Part shown: positions 7,408 through 14,016 of the stretch, one piece after another
Numbering within the stretch: position 1 is the first letter of the stretch
Layout: each line of letters starts with the position of its first letter
NCBI RefSeq assembly: GCF_965656765.1
Contig: NZ_CBFHLV010000074.1
Span: forward strand, 1 to 14,016
DNA: 14,016 bases
Source: Marivita sp965656765
Lineage (GTDB): Bacteria; Pseudomonadota; Alphaproteobacteria; Rhodobacterales; Rhodobacteraceae
Direction: 5' to 3'
Translations under genes and position numbers: made by a program
Notes under the pieces: model-generated
Seen by the model: only the letters and a program-made list of their open reading frames with translations
Told to the model about the DNA's origin: nothing
The model's database searches: none

Positions 7408-8181
7408 ATGTCGGAAATGAAACCCGGTCTGTTTGACCGCGTTCTACAGCAGTCTGCGCTTAGACGGTTCCGCCGCTGGGCAGAGACCGCGCGTGACATG
7501 GACCTGCGCGATCTACGCCGAAATAGGTCAGCGGCACGGCGTTTGAAATATTATCTTGATGAGCTGTTGCACATCGCGGACGACCGCCTCGCGCTCCCCG
7601 TCCTTGGCAACCAGGCTGTACCAATCCCTTACGATGCGGATTGGTCATGGCGCCCCGAGATCTGGTGCGGCCCATTGCCGGTACGGGGCATCTCGGCTGT
7701 TGAAAACAAATCAATGCTCGGGCGCGAAGTGACGCTATTTCATGACTGCGCCCAATCCGAACTCACCTTGCGCCAGTTACGCAACAACAGCGTTGAAGAC
7801 CTTGCTGCATATGGCCTGCGGCTTGATGTATTCCGCTTTGACGGGTCTTACCTATCTCTGGTGGTTGATCTGCCTGCCGAAGCCACCGCTGATCTCAAAC
7901 GCAAGCATCTTGTCCGCTGCGATCTGATTGTTGAGTTGGAACGCCCGCTGGAAATTTTTGCGCGCCTGAACATCCAACACGGCCCGAACACCGAACAAAT
8001 CGTCCGCGAATTGCCAGTGAGCGACCGCGAATTGGCTGTCGAGTTTGATCTGGCCTACACCAAACTGAACGAAAAACGGGTCGAGAAAGTCTGGGTCGAC
8101 CTGATCTTCGAAAACCCGGAAATGAGTCAGGTGATCTTGCGAGACTTGTTCTTTAGCCGTCGCCCCCGGGCCGAAATGTGA
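7408..8181 (+). CDS. Conserved hypothetical protein, DUF6478-like
   Basis: This 257-residue protein resembles the Rhodobacteraceae family I recall as DUF6478; the family name is from memory and no function is known to me. ATG 7408 has AGGAG (7393-7397) 10 bases upstream. The N-terminal 60 residues are charged and probably helical, rich in Arg (residues 19-46). A central Trp-rich segment, DADWSWRPEIW (76-86), precedes GREVTLFHDC. The C-terminal half alternates hydrophobic and polar residues, as in a beta-sandwich, with RLNIQHGPNTEQ (186-197) and VDLIFENPEMS (230-240). There is no signal peptide or membrane segment. The stop overlaps the ribosome site of the next gene, so the two are co-translated. 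The sandwich-like pattern could mean carbohydrate or protein binding, which is a guess. Confidence 0.85.
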   Translation: MSEMKPGLFDRVLQQSALRRFRRWAETARDMDLRDLRRNRSAARRLKYYLDELLHIADDRLALPVLGNQAVPIPYDADWSWRPEIWCGPLPVRGISAVENKSMLGREVTLFHDCAQSELTLRQLRNNSVEDLAAYGLRLDVFRFDGSYLSLVVDLPAEATADLKRKHLVRCDLIVELERPLEIFARLNIQHGPNTEQIVRELPVSDRELAVEFDLAYTKLNEKRVEKVWVDLIFENPEMSQVILRDLFFSRRPRAEM

Positions 8182-8191
8182 GGAGCCGACA

Positions 8192-8569
8192 ATGACCGCC
8201 TATTCTTTGTCCAAATCCCGCTTTTTCGAAGGCGTCTGGGAAGGTGTGATCGCAGGGGATGCAGATGACAGCCCGGCACCAAAGGTCGACGTCCGCGTGC
8301 ATGACAAAACCATCCCCGACGTCGCACTTGAACCCCTGCCAGACCCCGCATCCTGGTTGCTCAAGGTGCCGGTGCCGGCCAATTTCCTAGCGGACGGCGT
8401 GCACACATTTATGATTTCCGAAACGTCTCTTGGCCAGGCGCTGGGTGATTTTTCGATCATAGCAGGCGATGCCGCCGGAGAAGACATCCGCGCCGAATTG
8501 TCTTTGCTGCGCGCAGAATTGGACATGCTCAAACGGTCATTTCGAAGACATTGCCGGGAAACCGCCTAA
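8192..8569 (+). CDS. Small hypothetical protein with C-terminal coiled coil
   Basis: This is a 125-residue protein I cannot assign. ATG 8192 follows AGGAG (8181-8185) by 6 bases, and that site overlaps the upstream stop codon, so the pair is translationally coupled. Residues 10-90 look like a compact beta domain (GVWEGVIAG, then KVDVRVHDKTIPDVALEPLP, then ADGVHTFMISE). Residues 97-118 form a likely coiled coil with leucines at 103, 105, 106, 110 and 113, ending in a basic RSFRRH. No signal peptide is seen. The tail suggests self-assembly or binding to the DUF6478-like neighbour. The stop lies 29 bases from the convergent stop of the minus-strand gene, and no terminator is visible between them. 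Confidence 0.8.
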   Translation: MTAYSLSKSRFFEGVWEGVIAGDADDSPAPKVDVRVHDKTIPDVALEPLPDPASWLLKVPVPANFLADGVHTFMISETSLGQALGDFSIIAGDAAGEDIRAELSLLRAELDMLKRSFRRHCRETA

Positions 8570-8598
8570 CCGGGGGCACTTCGAGCCGCGTAACACGG

Positions 8599-9789
8599 TC
8601 ATTCCACCGGCTGCCCAAACAGCGCAATCCCAAGGCCAAGCACAGCCAACGCTGAAAATACACCACCCTTCATCTGGTCTTTCTGCCCAAAAGCAGAAAG
8701 CGCTGCGATGACAGCCTGAAGCGCATAATACGCAGCAAAGGCGCGCGATGCGTAGCTTATGATTTCAAAGATATTCAAGCTCCATGTCAGGAACAAACCC
8801 GCCCCAACGAGCAAGGTATAGGCCAGCCTTGGTGGCACCCGGTTATTACTGATTTCCGCGATCAGCCCACCCGATCCACTGGTATCGGCAACCGCTGCGC
8901 TGAACTGCGCGCTCAGAGCGGCGGCCACGAGCAATACCGGCAAAATAGGGGCCACGATCTGCATCATGTCGATGATCGAGGTCTCATCCAATGACATCGT
9001 GCCCGGCGCAAAGGCGTAGGCCAAGAGCACGATATAAATCAGATAGATCAACGCAGAGAGCCCCTGCGCCAGTTGCATGGATCTGATCCGTGTCCGCGCA
9101 TTATAGGCATCGCCTAGATAGCGCGATGTCTCAAACCCCTGCACGGTCACGATCAGACCAAAGATCAAGGTCATCGCAGACCAGCCCGAAATCTGCGCAG
9201 GGTTCAACAAAAGCCCGCCACTTTGCGCCCTTTCGCCAAAATGCACCGCCAGACCAAATAACAGCCCCGCAATGATCGTCAGCTTCAGCCCGACCGAGAT
9301 TTGCTCCAACCTTTCAAGCGCCGCGAACCCTTTCGTCCAGCCGACAAACAGGATCAGAAGAAAGACCGCTGTGGCAACCAATCGCGCATGATACGGATCG
9401 TCCAATGTGGTCAGGCTGACACCAAACGCACCGAACAGGTTCAGGTAATACGCAACGGAAATGATATAGGCGAATGCAAGCACCAGCGACGCAACAGTTT
9501 CGATATGCTCCAACATTTTGGGCCGTTCAAAGCCTTCGCCGATCTGTTGGATGTTATAACGGATCGCGCCCCCAAACGCATAGGCGATGGTAACCAGCAG
9601 CAACATGACCATTGGCGCGAAGAACCCGAAATTCACCTCCAGGATCGGGCCAATCACAAGAAACCCGCTGCCGATAATGGATGCCAATGGTGTAATGGTC
9701 GCACGCCATAATAGCGCATTCGACAAACGTGGCGATAACAAAAGCGCCCCGGTCGCAATAACCACCAACAAGATCGCGGCATTCAACAT
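8599..9789 (-). CDS. Polytopic inner-membrane protein, possible APC-superfamily transporter
   Basis: This is a 396-residue, very hydrophobic protein with roughly 11-12 predicted membrane spans. Residues 37-50 (SIIGSGFLVIGPIL) have the glycine-rich, broken-helix look of the first transmembrane segment in LeuT-fold transporters of the APC superfamily. GFETSRYLGDAYNARTR has the look of a later substrate-path segment. I cannot name the substrate. The start is read from ATG on the minus strand (bases 9787-9789). No strong ribosome site precedes it, so the start is only moderately secure. It is the only minus-strand gene in the window. It faces the TauE-type gene across a 161-base divergent region and converges on the coiled-coil gene with a 29-base gap. 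Confidence 0.8.
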   Translation of the reverse strand: MLNAAILLVVIATGALLLSPRLSNALLWRATITPLASIIGSGFLVIGPILEVNFGFFAPMVMLLLVTIAYAFGGAIRYNIQQIGEGFERPKMLEHIETVASLVLAFAYIISVAYYLNLFGAFGVSLTTLDDPYHARLVATAVFLLILFVGWTKGFAALERLEQISVGLKLTIIAGLLFGLAVHFGERAQSGGLLLNPAQISGWSAMTLIFGLIVTVQGFETSRYLGDAYNARTRIRSMQLAQGLSALIYLIYIVLLAYAFAPGTMSLDETSIIDMMQIVAPILPVLLVAAALSAQFSAAVADTSGSGGLIAEISNNRVPPRLAYTLLVGAGLFLTWSLNIFEIISYASRAFAAYYALQAVIAALSAFGQKDQMKGGVFSALAVLGLGIALFGQPVE

Positions 9790-9861
9790 GTATGCGTCTA
9801 CTTTCAGACCGGGCTCGACGCTTGCCTAGCCTGACTTGACGGCGCCGTGCAAGGACCCTCC

Positions 9862-9867
9862 ATCATA
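9862..9867 (-). promoter_or_regulatory. Weak candidate -10 element for the minus-strand transporter gene
   Basis: Read on the minus strand, these bases are TATGAT, close to the sigma-70 -10 consensus, 73 bases upstream of the minus-strand gene start. No convincing -35 box lies at 17 bases. The 161-base divergent region must hold promoters for both flanking genes, and this is the best match I can see for this side. Confidence 0.25.
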
Positions 9868-9950
9868 GTTTAAACCGTCGCTATCTGTGCGCAAACTTTG
9901 CATGTTCCTGATCCAGCGCCAACGCACCATCTTGGCATTCCCCTTTCGAC

Positions 9951-10727
9951 ATGAGACCACTCATCCCGAACCGGACGGGGCATCTTTTGGAATACTGGAT
10001 CGTAGCTGCACTTGCGGCCTTCCTTATGGGCCTTTCGAAAGGCGGAGTGCCCATGATCGCGCTCTTATCGGTGCCACTGATGTCGCTCTTCATGGATCCG
10101 GCATTGGCCGCTGGCCTTCTACTGCCGATTTACATCGTGGCTGACATGTATGCGGTCTACCTTTTTCGAAAAGCGTTTTCCGTGCGCAACCTCAAGATCC
10201 TGCTGCCGGGGGCAATTGTCGGCATCCTCATAGGGTTTGCAGCCGTGTCATATGTGCCCGGCAACGCGGGCAAGCTGTTGGTCGCAACCATCGGGATTTT
10301 TTATCTTGCCACCGCCCTCCGTCGTCGCCTGTCCAAGGTGGCGGTCCCAGCGCGAGCTGCCGACGTGCCGCGCGGGATTTTTTGGGGAACCATAGCGGGT
10401 CTCACAAGCTATATCTCTCACGCGGGTGGCCCGCCGTTTCAGGCGTATGTGCTGCCGCAACGACTTGATAAGATGGTCTATCTTGGCACGTCGACAATCT
10501 TTTTCACGGTCGTGAACCTGATCAAAGTTCCGCCCTTTATCCTAGCAGGACAAATCACTTGGGACAGTGCCGCCCAAGCGATCTGGCTTGCCCCATTCGC
10601 TTTGGCCGGTGCCTGGAGCGGCGCTGCCGTGTCGCGGGCTCTGCCTGATCGAGTATTTTTCATACTCATCGAAATCGCCTTGGCCGTGGTGTCGTTCAAA
10701 CTGCTCTACGAGGTCCTACTGGCCTGA
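9951..10727 (+). CDS. TauE/SafE-family membrane exporter
   Basis: This is a membrane protein of the TauE/SafE family, whose characterised members export sulfite, sulfoacetate and similar organosulfur anions. Substrate here is unknown. The two internally related halves each carry a hallmark: GLSKGG (27-32) in the first and SHAGGPPFQAY (156-166) in the second. About eight membrane spans are visible and the length (258 residues) is typical. ATG 9951 gives a polar 15-residue leader and lacks a ribosome site. In-frame TTG 9987 would begin MEYWIVAALAAF, closer to where relatives usually start, so the true start may be 9987. The stop is followed by a stable hairpin. No sulfur-metabolism gene is near, so context does not help with substrate. 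Confidence 0.9.
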   Translation: MRPLIPNRTGHLLEYWIVAALAAFLMGLSKGGVPMIALLSVPLMSLFMDPALAAGLLLPIYIVADMYAVYLFRKAFSVRNLKILLPGAIVGILIGFAAVSYVPGNAGKLLVATIGIFYLATALRRRLSKVAVPARAADVPRGIFWGTIAGLTSYISHAGGPPFQAYVLPQRLDKMVYLGTSTIFFTVVNLIKVPPFILAGQITWDSAAQAIWLAPFALAGAWSGAAVSRALPDRVFFILIEIALAVVSFKLLYEVLLA

Positions 10728-10738
10728 GCGCATCAAAC

Positions 10739-10763
10739 GGTGCCGGATTGACCTTCCGGCACC
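10739..10763 (+). terminator. Stable hairpin between the TauE-type and DMT genes
   Basis: A perfect 9-bp stem, GGTGCCGGA (10739-10747) with TCCGGCACC (10755-10763), and a 7-base loop begin 12 bases after the stop codon. No T tract follows (ACGAGGG), so intrinsic termination is uncertain. It may stabilise the 3' end of the message or act together with Rho. Confidence 0.45.
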
Positions 10764-10804
10764 ACGAGGGCAGTCTAAAGCCACAACCCTGACCCGGAGA
10801 ATGT

Positions 10805-11788
10805 ATGTCCCCGCTTCGCGGCATGGCGCTGAAACTCAGCGCTGTCTTGCTTTTCGTCATCATGGCGTCGCTTATTAAAGCCAGCTCTGACGTTGTGCCG
10901 CCGGGTGAAGCGGTGTTCTTTCGGTCCTTCTTTGCGATCCCCGTCATCCTTGCATGGCTCGCGCTGCGCCGCGAACTCAGCACCGGCTTGCGCACACAAA
11001 ACCCCTCGGGACACTTCTGGCGTGGCCTGATTGGCGTCAGTGCAATGGCGTGCGGGTTCGCCGCCCTTGGACTGTTGCCGCTGCCAGAAGTCACTGTGCT
11101 GGGCTACGCAGCGCCCATCATGACAGTGATTTTCGCTGCCCTTTTGCTGGGCGAAAAAATCCGGCTTGTGCGCATGTCGGCAGTTGTGATCGGTCTGATC
11201 GGTGTTGTGATCGTCATGCTGCCGCAGCTTGGCAACGAAGCAATGGGCACTGCCGCCCGCTGGGGTGTGGCACTGGTCCTCGCCTCAGCCACCCTCCGCG
11301 CGCTGGCGCATGTGCACATCCGCAAGCTGGTGCAGAACGAAACCACGTCTTCGGTCGTGTTCTACTTTGCGGTGACCGCGTCTTGCCTGTCTCTGCTGAC
11401 ATCTCCGTTCGGTTGGGTCGTGCCAGACATGCTGACTGCAAGCCAGCTGATCGGCGCGGGCATCATCGGTGGCGTGGCCCAGATCCTGTTAACCTCATCC
11501 TACCGCCACGCCGAAGCGGCGTTTTTGGCCCCTTTTGACTATGCCTCAATCCTATTTGCATTGGTCATCGGCTACACGATCTTTGACGAAATCCCCACGA
11601 CCCACACCATCGTGGGGTCCATCGTCATCATAGGCGCGGGCGTGCTTATCATCGGCGTGAACGCCAACTGGGCGTCAAACGCGGACCAGCGCGGTCCAAC
11701 CTCACACCGCAGGGCTGATTGCATTTCCGCCGAATGGGTCTTAGACCAACCGCAGCTAAGACAGGGTGACGGGAGCCGCACTGCATGA
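10805..11788 (+). CDS. DMT-superfamily (EamA) transporter
   Basis: This is a 327-residue inner-membrane protein with two EamA repeats, at about residues 8-140 and 150-285, giving ten predicted spans. The repeat hallmark is LLGEKIRLVRMSAVVIGLIG after ...VTVLGYAAPIMTVIFAAL. Family members export amino acids, metabolites or SAM-like compounds; the substrate here cannot be read from sequence. ATG 10805 is preferred over an out-of-frame ATG at 10801, with CGGAG at 10795-10799 five bases upstream. After the last span a polar tail of about 40 residues (NADQRGPTSHRRADC...) runs to a stop that overlaps the accD start (ATGA). Typical relatives stop near the last span, so this tail may be former intergenic DNA. 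Confidence 0.92.
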   Translation: MSPLRGMALKLSAVLLFVIMASLIKASSDVVPPGEAVFFRSFFAIPVILAWLALRRELSTGLRTQNPSGHFWRGLIGVSAMACGFAALGLLPLPEVTVLGYAAPIMTVIFAALLLGEKIRLVRMSAVVIGLIGVVIVMLPQLGNEAMGTAARWGVALVLASATLRALAHVHIRKLVQNETTSSVVFYFAVTASCLSLLTSPFGWVVPDMLTASQLIGAGIIGGVAQILLTSSYRHAEAAFLAPFDYASILFALVIGYTIFDEIPTTHTIVGSIVIIGAGVLIIGVNANWASNADQRGPTSHRRADCISAEWVLDQPQLRQGDGSRTA

Positions 11789-12717
11789 ACTGGATCACCA
11801 ACTACGTCCGACCCCGGATCAACTCGATCTTTTCGCGCCGCGAAATCCCCGAAAACCTCTGGGTCAAATGCGACGAATGCGGCACCATGCTGTTCCATCG
11901 CGAGATGTCGGACAATCTGAGTGTCTGTTCGAATTGCGGCCACCACATGAACATCACGCCACGCGACCGCTTTATCGGGCTGTTCGACGGCGGTGTATTC
12001 ACCGAGGTGTCCGTTCCCGAACCCCTCACCGATCCGCTGCAATTCCGCGACCAAAAGAAATACCCTGACCGGATGCGCACCGCGCAAAAAATCACCGGCG
12101 AAAAAGAAGCGATGCTCGTCGCCACCGGTGAAGTTGGTCGCACGCCTATTGTTGCTGCGGCGCAAGACTTCAGCTTCATGGCCGGGTCAATGGGCATGTA
12201 TGTCGGCAACGCGATCATCGCCGCCGCCGAAAAAGCCGTTGAGCTGCGCCGCCCGCTGGTTCTTTTTTCGGCCGCCGGCGGTGCGCGCATGCAAGAAGGC
12301 ATTCTAAGCCTGATGCAAATGCCGCGCACGACCGTTGCAGTGCAGATGCTGAAAGAGGCGAACCTGCCCTACATTGTCGTCCTGACCCACCCGACCACCG
12401 GGGGCGTCACAGCGTCCTATGCGATGTTGGGTGACGTGCAAATCGCCGAACCCGGCGCTTTGATCTGTTTCGCTGGCCCCCGCGTTATCGAACAAACAAT
12501 CCGCGAAAAACTGCCAGAAGGCTTCCAACGCGCAGAGTACTTGCTTGAGCACGGTATGCTTGACCGCGTGACCGACCGCCGCAAAATGCGCGAAGAACTG
12601 GTGCAGATCATTCGCATGCTGATGCATATGCCTCCGCCTGTGGCCGGTGATCTGCCGCCGCCTGGACCAACCGACATGGCACCAACAACCACTGCCACAT
12701 CCGAAGAAACCCCGTGA
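11785..12717 (+). CDS. accD: Acetyl-CoA carboxylase carboxyltransferase subunit beta
   Basis: AccD, with AccA, transfers the carboxyl group from biotin carboxyl carrier protein to acetyl-CoA. This makes malonyl-CoA, the committed step of fatty acid synthesis in the cytoplasm. The N-terminal zinc finger is intact: C29 and C32 (CDEC) with C48 and C51 (CSNC). The crotonase-like carboxyltransferase core follows, with GGARMQEG (165-172), THPTTGGVTASYAMLGD (201-217) and the conserved GPRVIEQTIREKLPEGFQ (231-248). The C-terminus adds a Pro/Thr-rich, probably disordered tail of about 28 residues. ATG 11785 has GGGAG (11771-11775) nine bases upstream and overlaps the transporter stop. accA is not in the window. 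Confidence 0.97.
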   Translation: MNWITNYVRPRINSIFSRREIPENLWVKCDECGTMLFHREMSDNLSVCSNCGHHMNITPRDRFIGLFDGGVFTEVSVPEPLTDPLQFRDQKKYPDRMRTAQKITGEKEAMLVATGEVGRTPIVAAAQDFSFMAGSMGMYVGNAIIAAAEKAVELRRPLVLFSAAGGARMQEGILSLMQMPRTTVAVQMLKEANLPYIVVLTHPTTGGVTASYAMLGDVQIAEPGALICFAGPRVIEQTIREKLPEGFQRAEYLLEHGMLDRVTDRRKMREELVQIIRMLMHMPPPVAGDLPPPGPTDMAPTTTATSEETP

Positions 12718-13991
12718 CAAGGCCCATCGGTTCGGACGTCATCCTTGACCGGATGATGGCGCTTCACCCCAAGATAATCGACCTGACGCTGGACCGTGTT
12801 TGGGCGCTGCTGACTGCGCTTGATCACCCCGAGCGTGCACTGCCGCCCGTGATCCATATTGCGGGCACCAATGGCAAGGGGTCGACCCAAGCCATGATCC
12901 GCGCCGGGCTGGAAGGGGCCGGCAAAAAGGTTCACGCCTACACCTCGCCGCATCTGGCCCGCTTTCACGAACGCATCCGCCTGGCCGGTGACCTGATCAC
13001 CGAACCGCACCTGACCGAGATACTGGATGAATGCTACCGCGCCAATGATGGTGCGAACATCACCTATTTCGAAATTACCACCTGCGCCGCCCTTTTGGCC
13101 TTTGCGCGCACCCCCGCCGACTACACCTTGCTTGAGGTTGGTCTGGGCGGACGGCTCGACGCGACCAACGTGATCGAAAAGCCAGCGCTGACAATCATCA
13201 CGCCAGTCTCGATGGACCACGAAGGTTTTCTGGGCGACACAATCGCCAAGATCGCAGGCGAAAAGGCTGGGATCATCAAACGCGGCGTGCCGTGCGTCGT
13301 GGGCCCACAGCACGAAGATGCAATGGACGTGATCGAAGCACAAGCTGCCCGCCTTGGCGCACCGCTTCTGGCCTACGGCCAACACTGGCATGTCGGCGAA
13401 GAACGGGGGCGATTGGTCTATCAGGACGAAACCGGGCTGCTTGACCTCAACTTGCCCAACCTGCCGGGTCAGCATCAAATCCAGAACGCAGGCGCAGCCC
13501 TGGCCGCGCTACGACACCTGATTATGCCAGAAGCCGCGTTTGACAGCGCGGTGCAGCGCGCCGTTTGGCCCGCACGCATGCAGCACTTGCATGGCACGTT
13601 GCTAAACGATTTGGCGCCACAGGCGGACCTTTGGCTTGACGGCGGCCACAACCCAGCCGCAGGCGAGGCGCTTAGCCAACATCTGCACAGCTTGTCAAAA
13701 CGGCCAACCTACCTTGTCTGCGGCATGCTCAACACCAAAGATGTGCGAGGCTATCTACGCCCGCTTGCTGCAATTGCAGACCATCTGACAGCTGTTTCCA
13801 TCCCCGGAGAAGCAAACACTCTAAGTTCGGCTGATACCGCCAAAGCCGCGCGTGACGTTGGCTTGGCGACACATGAGGCCGAAAACGTGGAAACTGCCTT
13901 ACGTCAAATCGCGCAGACGGACCCACACGCGCGCATTCTGATTTGCGGCTCTCTCTACCTTGCCGGCCATGTCCTACGGCAAATCGGTTGA
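12714..13991 (+). CDS. folC: Bifunctional dihydrofolate synthase / folylpolyglutamate synthase
   Basis: FolC adds L-glutamate to dihydropteroate to make dihydrofolate and then extends folates with further glutamates, using ATP. It is cytoplasmic, belongs to the Mur ligase superfamily, and has 425 residues. The P-loop is GTNGKGST (51-58). The ATPase and Mg site contains EVGLGGRLDATN (141-152), and EKAGIIKRG (183-191) includes the usually carbamylated lysine K184. The C-terminal domain has DGGHNPAA (309-316). GTG 12714 overlaps the accD stop (GTGA) and gives the start SDVILDRMMALHP pattern I expect in Rhodobacteraceae FolC. An ATG at 12753 is a less likely alternative. Translation is presumably coupled to accD. 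The stop lies 25 bases before the window end. Confidence 0.96.
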   Translation: MTRPIGSDVILDRMMALHPKIIDLTLDRVWALLTALDHPERALPPVIHIAGTNGKGSTQAMIRAGLEGAGKKVHAYTSPHLARFHERIRLAGDLITEPHLTEILDECYRANDGANITYFEITTCAALLAFARTPADYTLLEVGLGGRLDATNVIEKPALTIITPVSMDHEGFLGDTIAKIAGEKAGIIKRGVPCVVGPQHEDAMDVIEAQAARLGAPLLAYGQHWHVGEERGRLVYQDETGLLDLNLPNLPGQHQIQNAGAALAALRHLIMPEAAFDSAVQRAVWPARMQHLHGTLLNDLAPQADLWLDGGHNPAAGEALSQHLHSLSKRPTYLVCGMLNTKDVRGYLRPLAAIADHLTAVSIPGEANTLSSADTAKAARDVGLATHEAENVETALRQIAQTDPHARILICGSLYLAGHVLRQIG

Positions 13992-14016
13992 CCTAAATTT
14001 CGACAAAGTCACTTTA

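Noticed and set aside
9836..9841. TTGACG resembling a -35 box ahead of the TauE-type gene
   Set aside because: The bases 17 positions downstream (TCCATC) do not resemble a -10 box, so no promoter can be claimed.
10031..10042. Palindrome CCTTTCGAAAGG identical to the one at 4766-4777
   Set aside because: Here it lies within the codons for the conserved GLSKGG motif of the TauE family, so protein constraint explains it; I do not treat it as a shared regulatory site.
11683..11747. Short inverted repeats (GGACC/GGTCC and GGTC/GACC) near the end of the DMT gene
   Set aside because: The stems are only 4-5 bp with no T tract, and they lie inside an open coding frame.
12417..13478. 353-residue open frame antisense to accD and folC
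   Set aside because: It overlaps two firmly identified genes, has no recognisable motif, and is explained by codon bias on the other strand.

Overview
The window looks like a piece of chromosome from a marine alphaproteobacterium, most likely the Rhodobacteraceae (Roseobacter group). The grounds are moderately high GC, dense gene packing with 4-base stop/start overlaps, an accD-folC pair, a PotFGHI-type polyamine transporter ending in an FAD oxidoreductase, and two uncharacterised proteins of a kind I associate with this family. The assignment rests on recognising protein families, not on a search.

Layout. (1) Positions 1-4783 hold a polyamine uptake operon: the C-terminal part of the periplasmic binding protein, a small hairpin, the ABC ATPase, two permeases, and a PuuB-like FAD oxidoreductase. 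The last genes overlap by 4 bases, so import and the first oxidative steps of polyamine breakdown are probably co-translated. (2) Positions 4784-6708 hold ilvD (branched-chain amino acid and pantothenate precursor synthesis). Its leader is rich in inverted repeats and a strong intrinsic terminator follows it. (3) Positions 6656-8569 hold three uncharacterised genes: a small predicted lipoprotein whose signal-peptide codons contain the ilvD terminator, then a DUF6478-like protein and a short protein with a C-terminal coiled coil, which form a two-gene unit. (4) Positions 8599-9789 hold a minus-strand membrane transporter-like protein. (5) Positions 9951-11788 hold a TauE/SafE-family exporter and an EamA/DMT-family transporter. 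(6) Positions 11785-13991 hold accD (fatty acid synthesis) and folC (folate synthesis), joined to the DMT gene by consecutive 4-base overlaps.

Most of the window is ordinary housekeeping and transport. I see no mobile element, CRISPR array, tRNA, rRNA or phage gene. No intergenic stretch exceeds about 160 bases. The points most worth checking are a Trp in the polyamine-binding pocket that may predict spermidine preference, mutually exclusive folds ahead of ilvD, the terminator embedded in a lipoprotein signal sequence, and the uncharacterised DUF6478-like pair. I found no clear evidence of a new multi-gene system.
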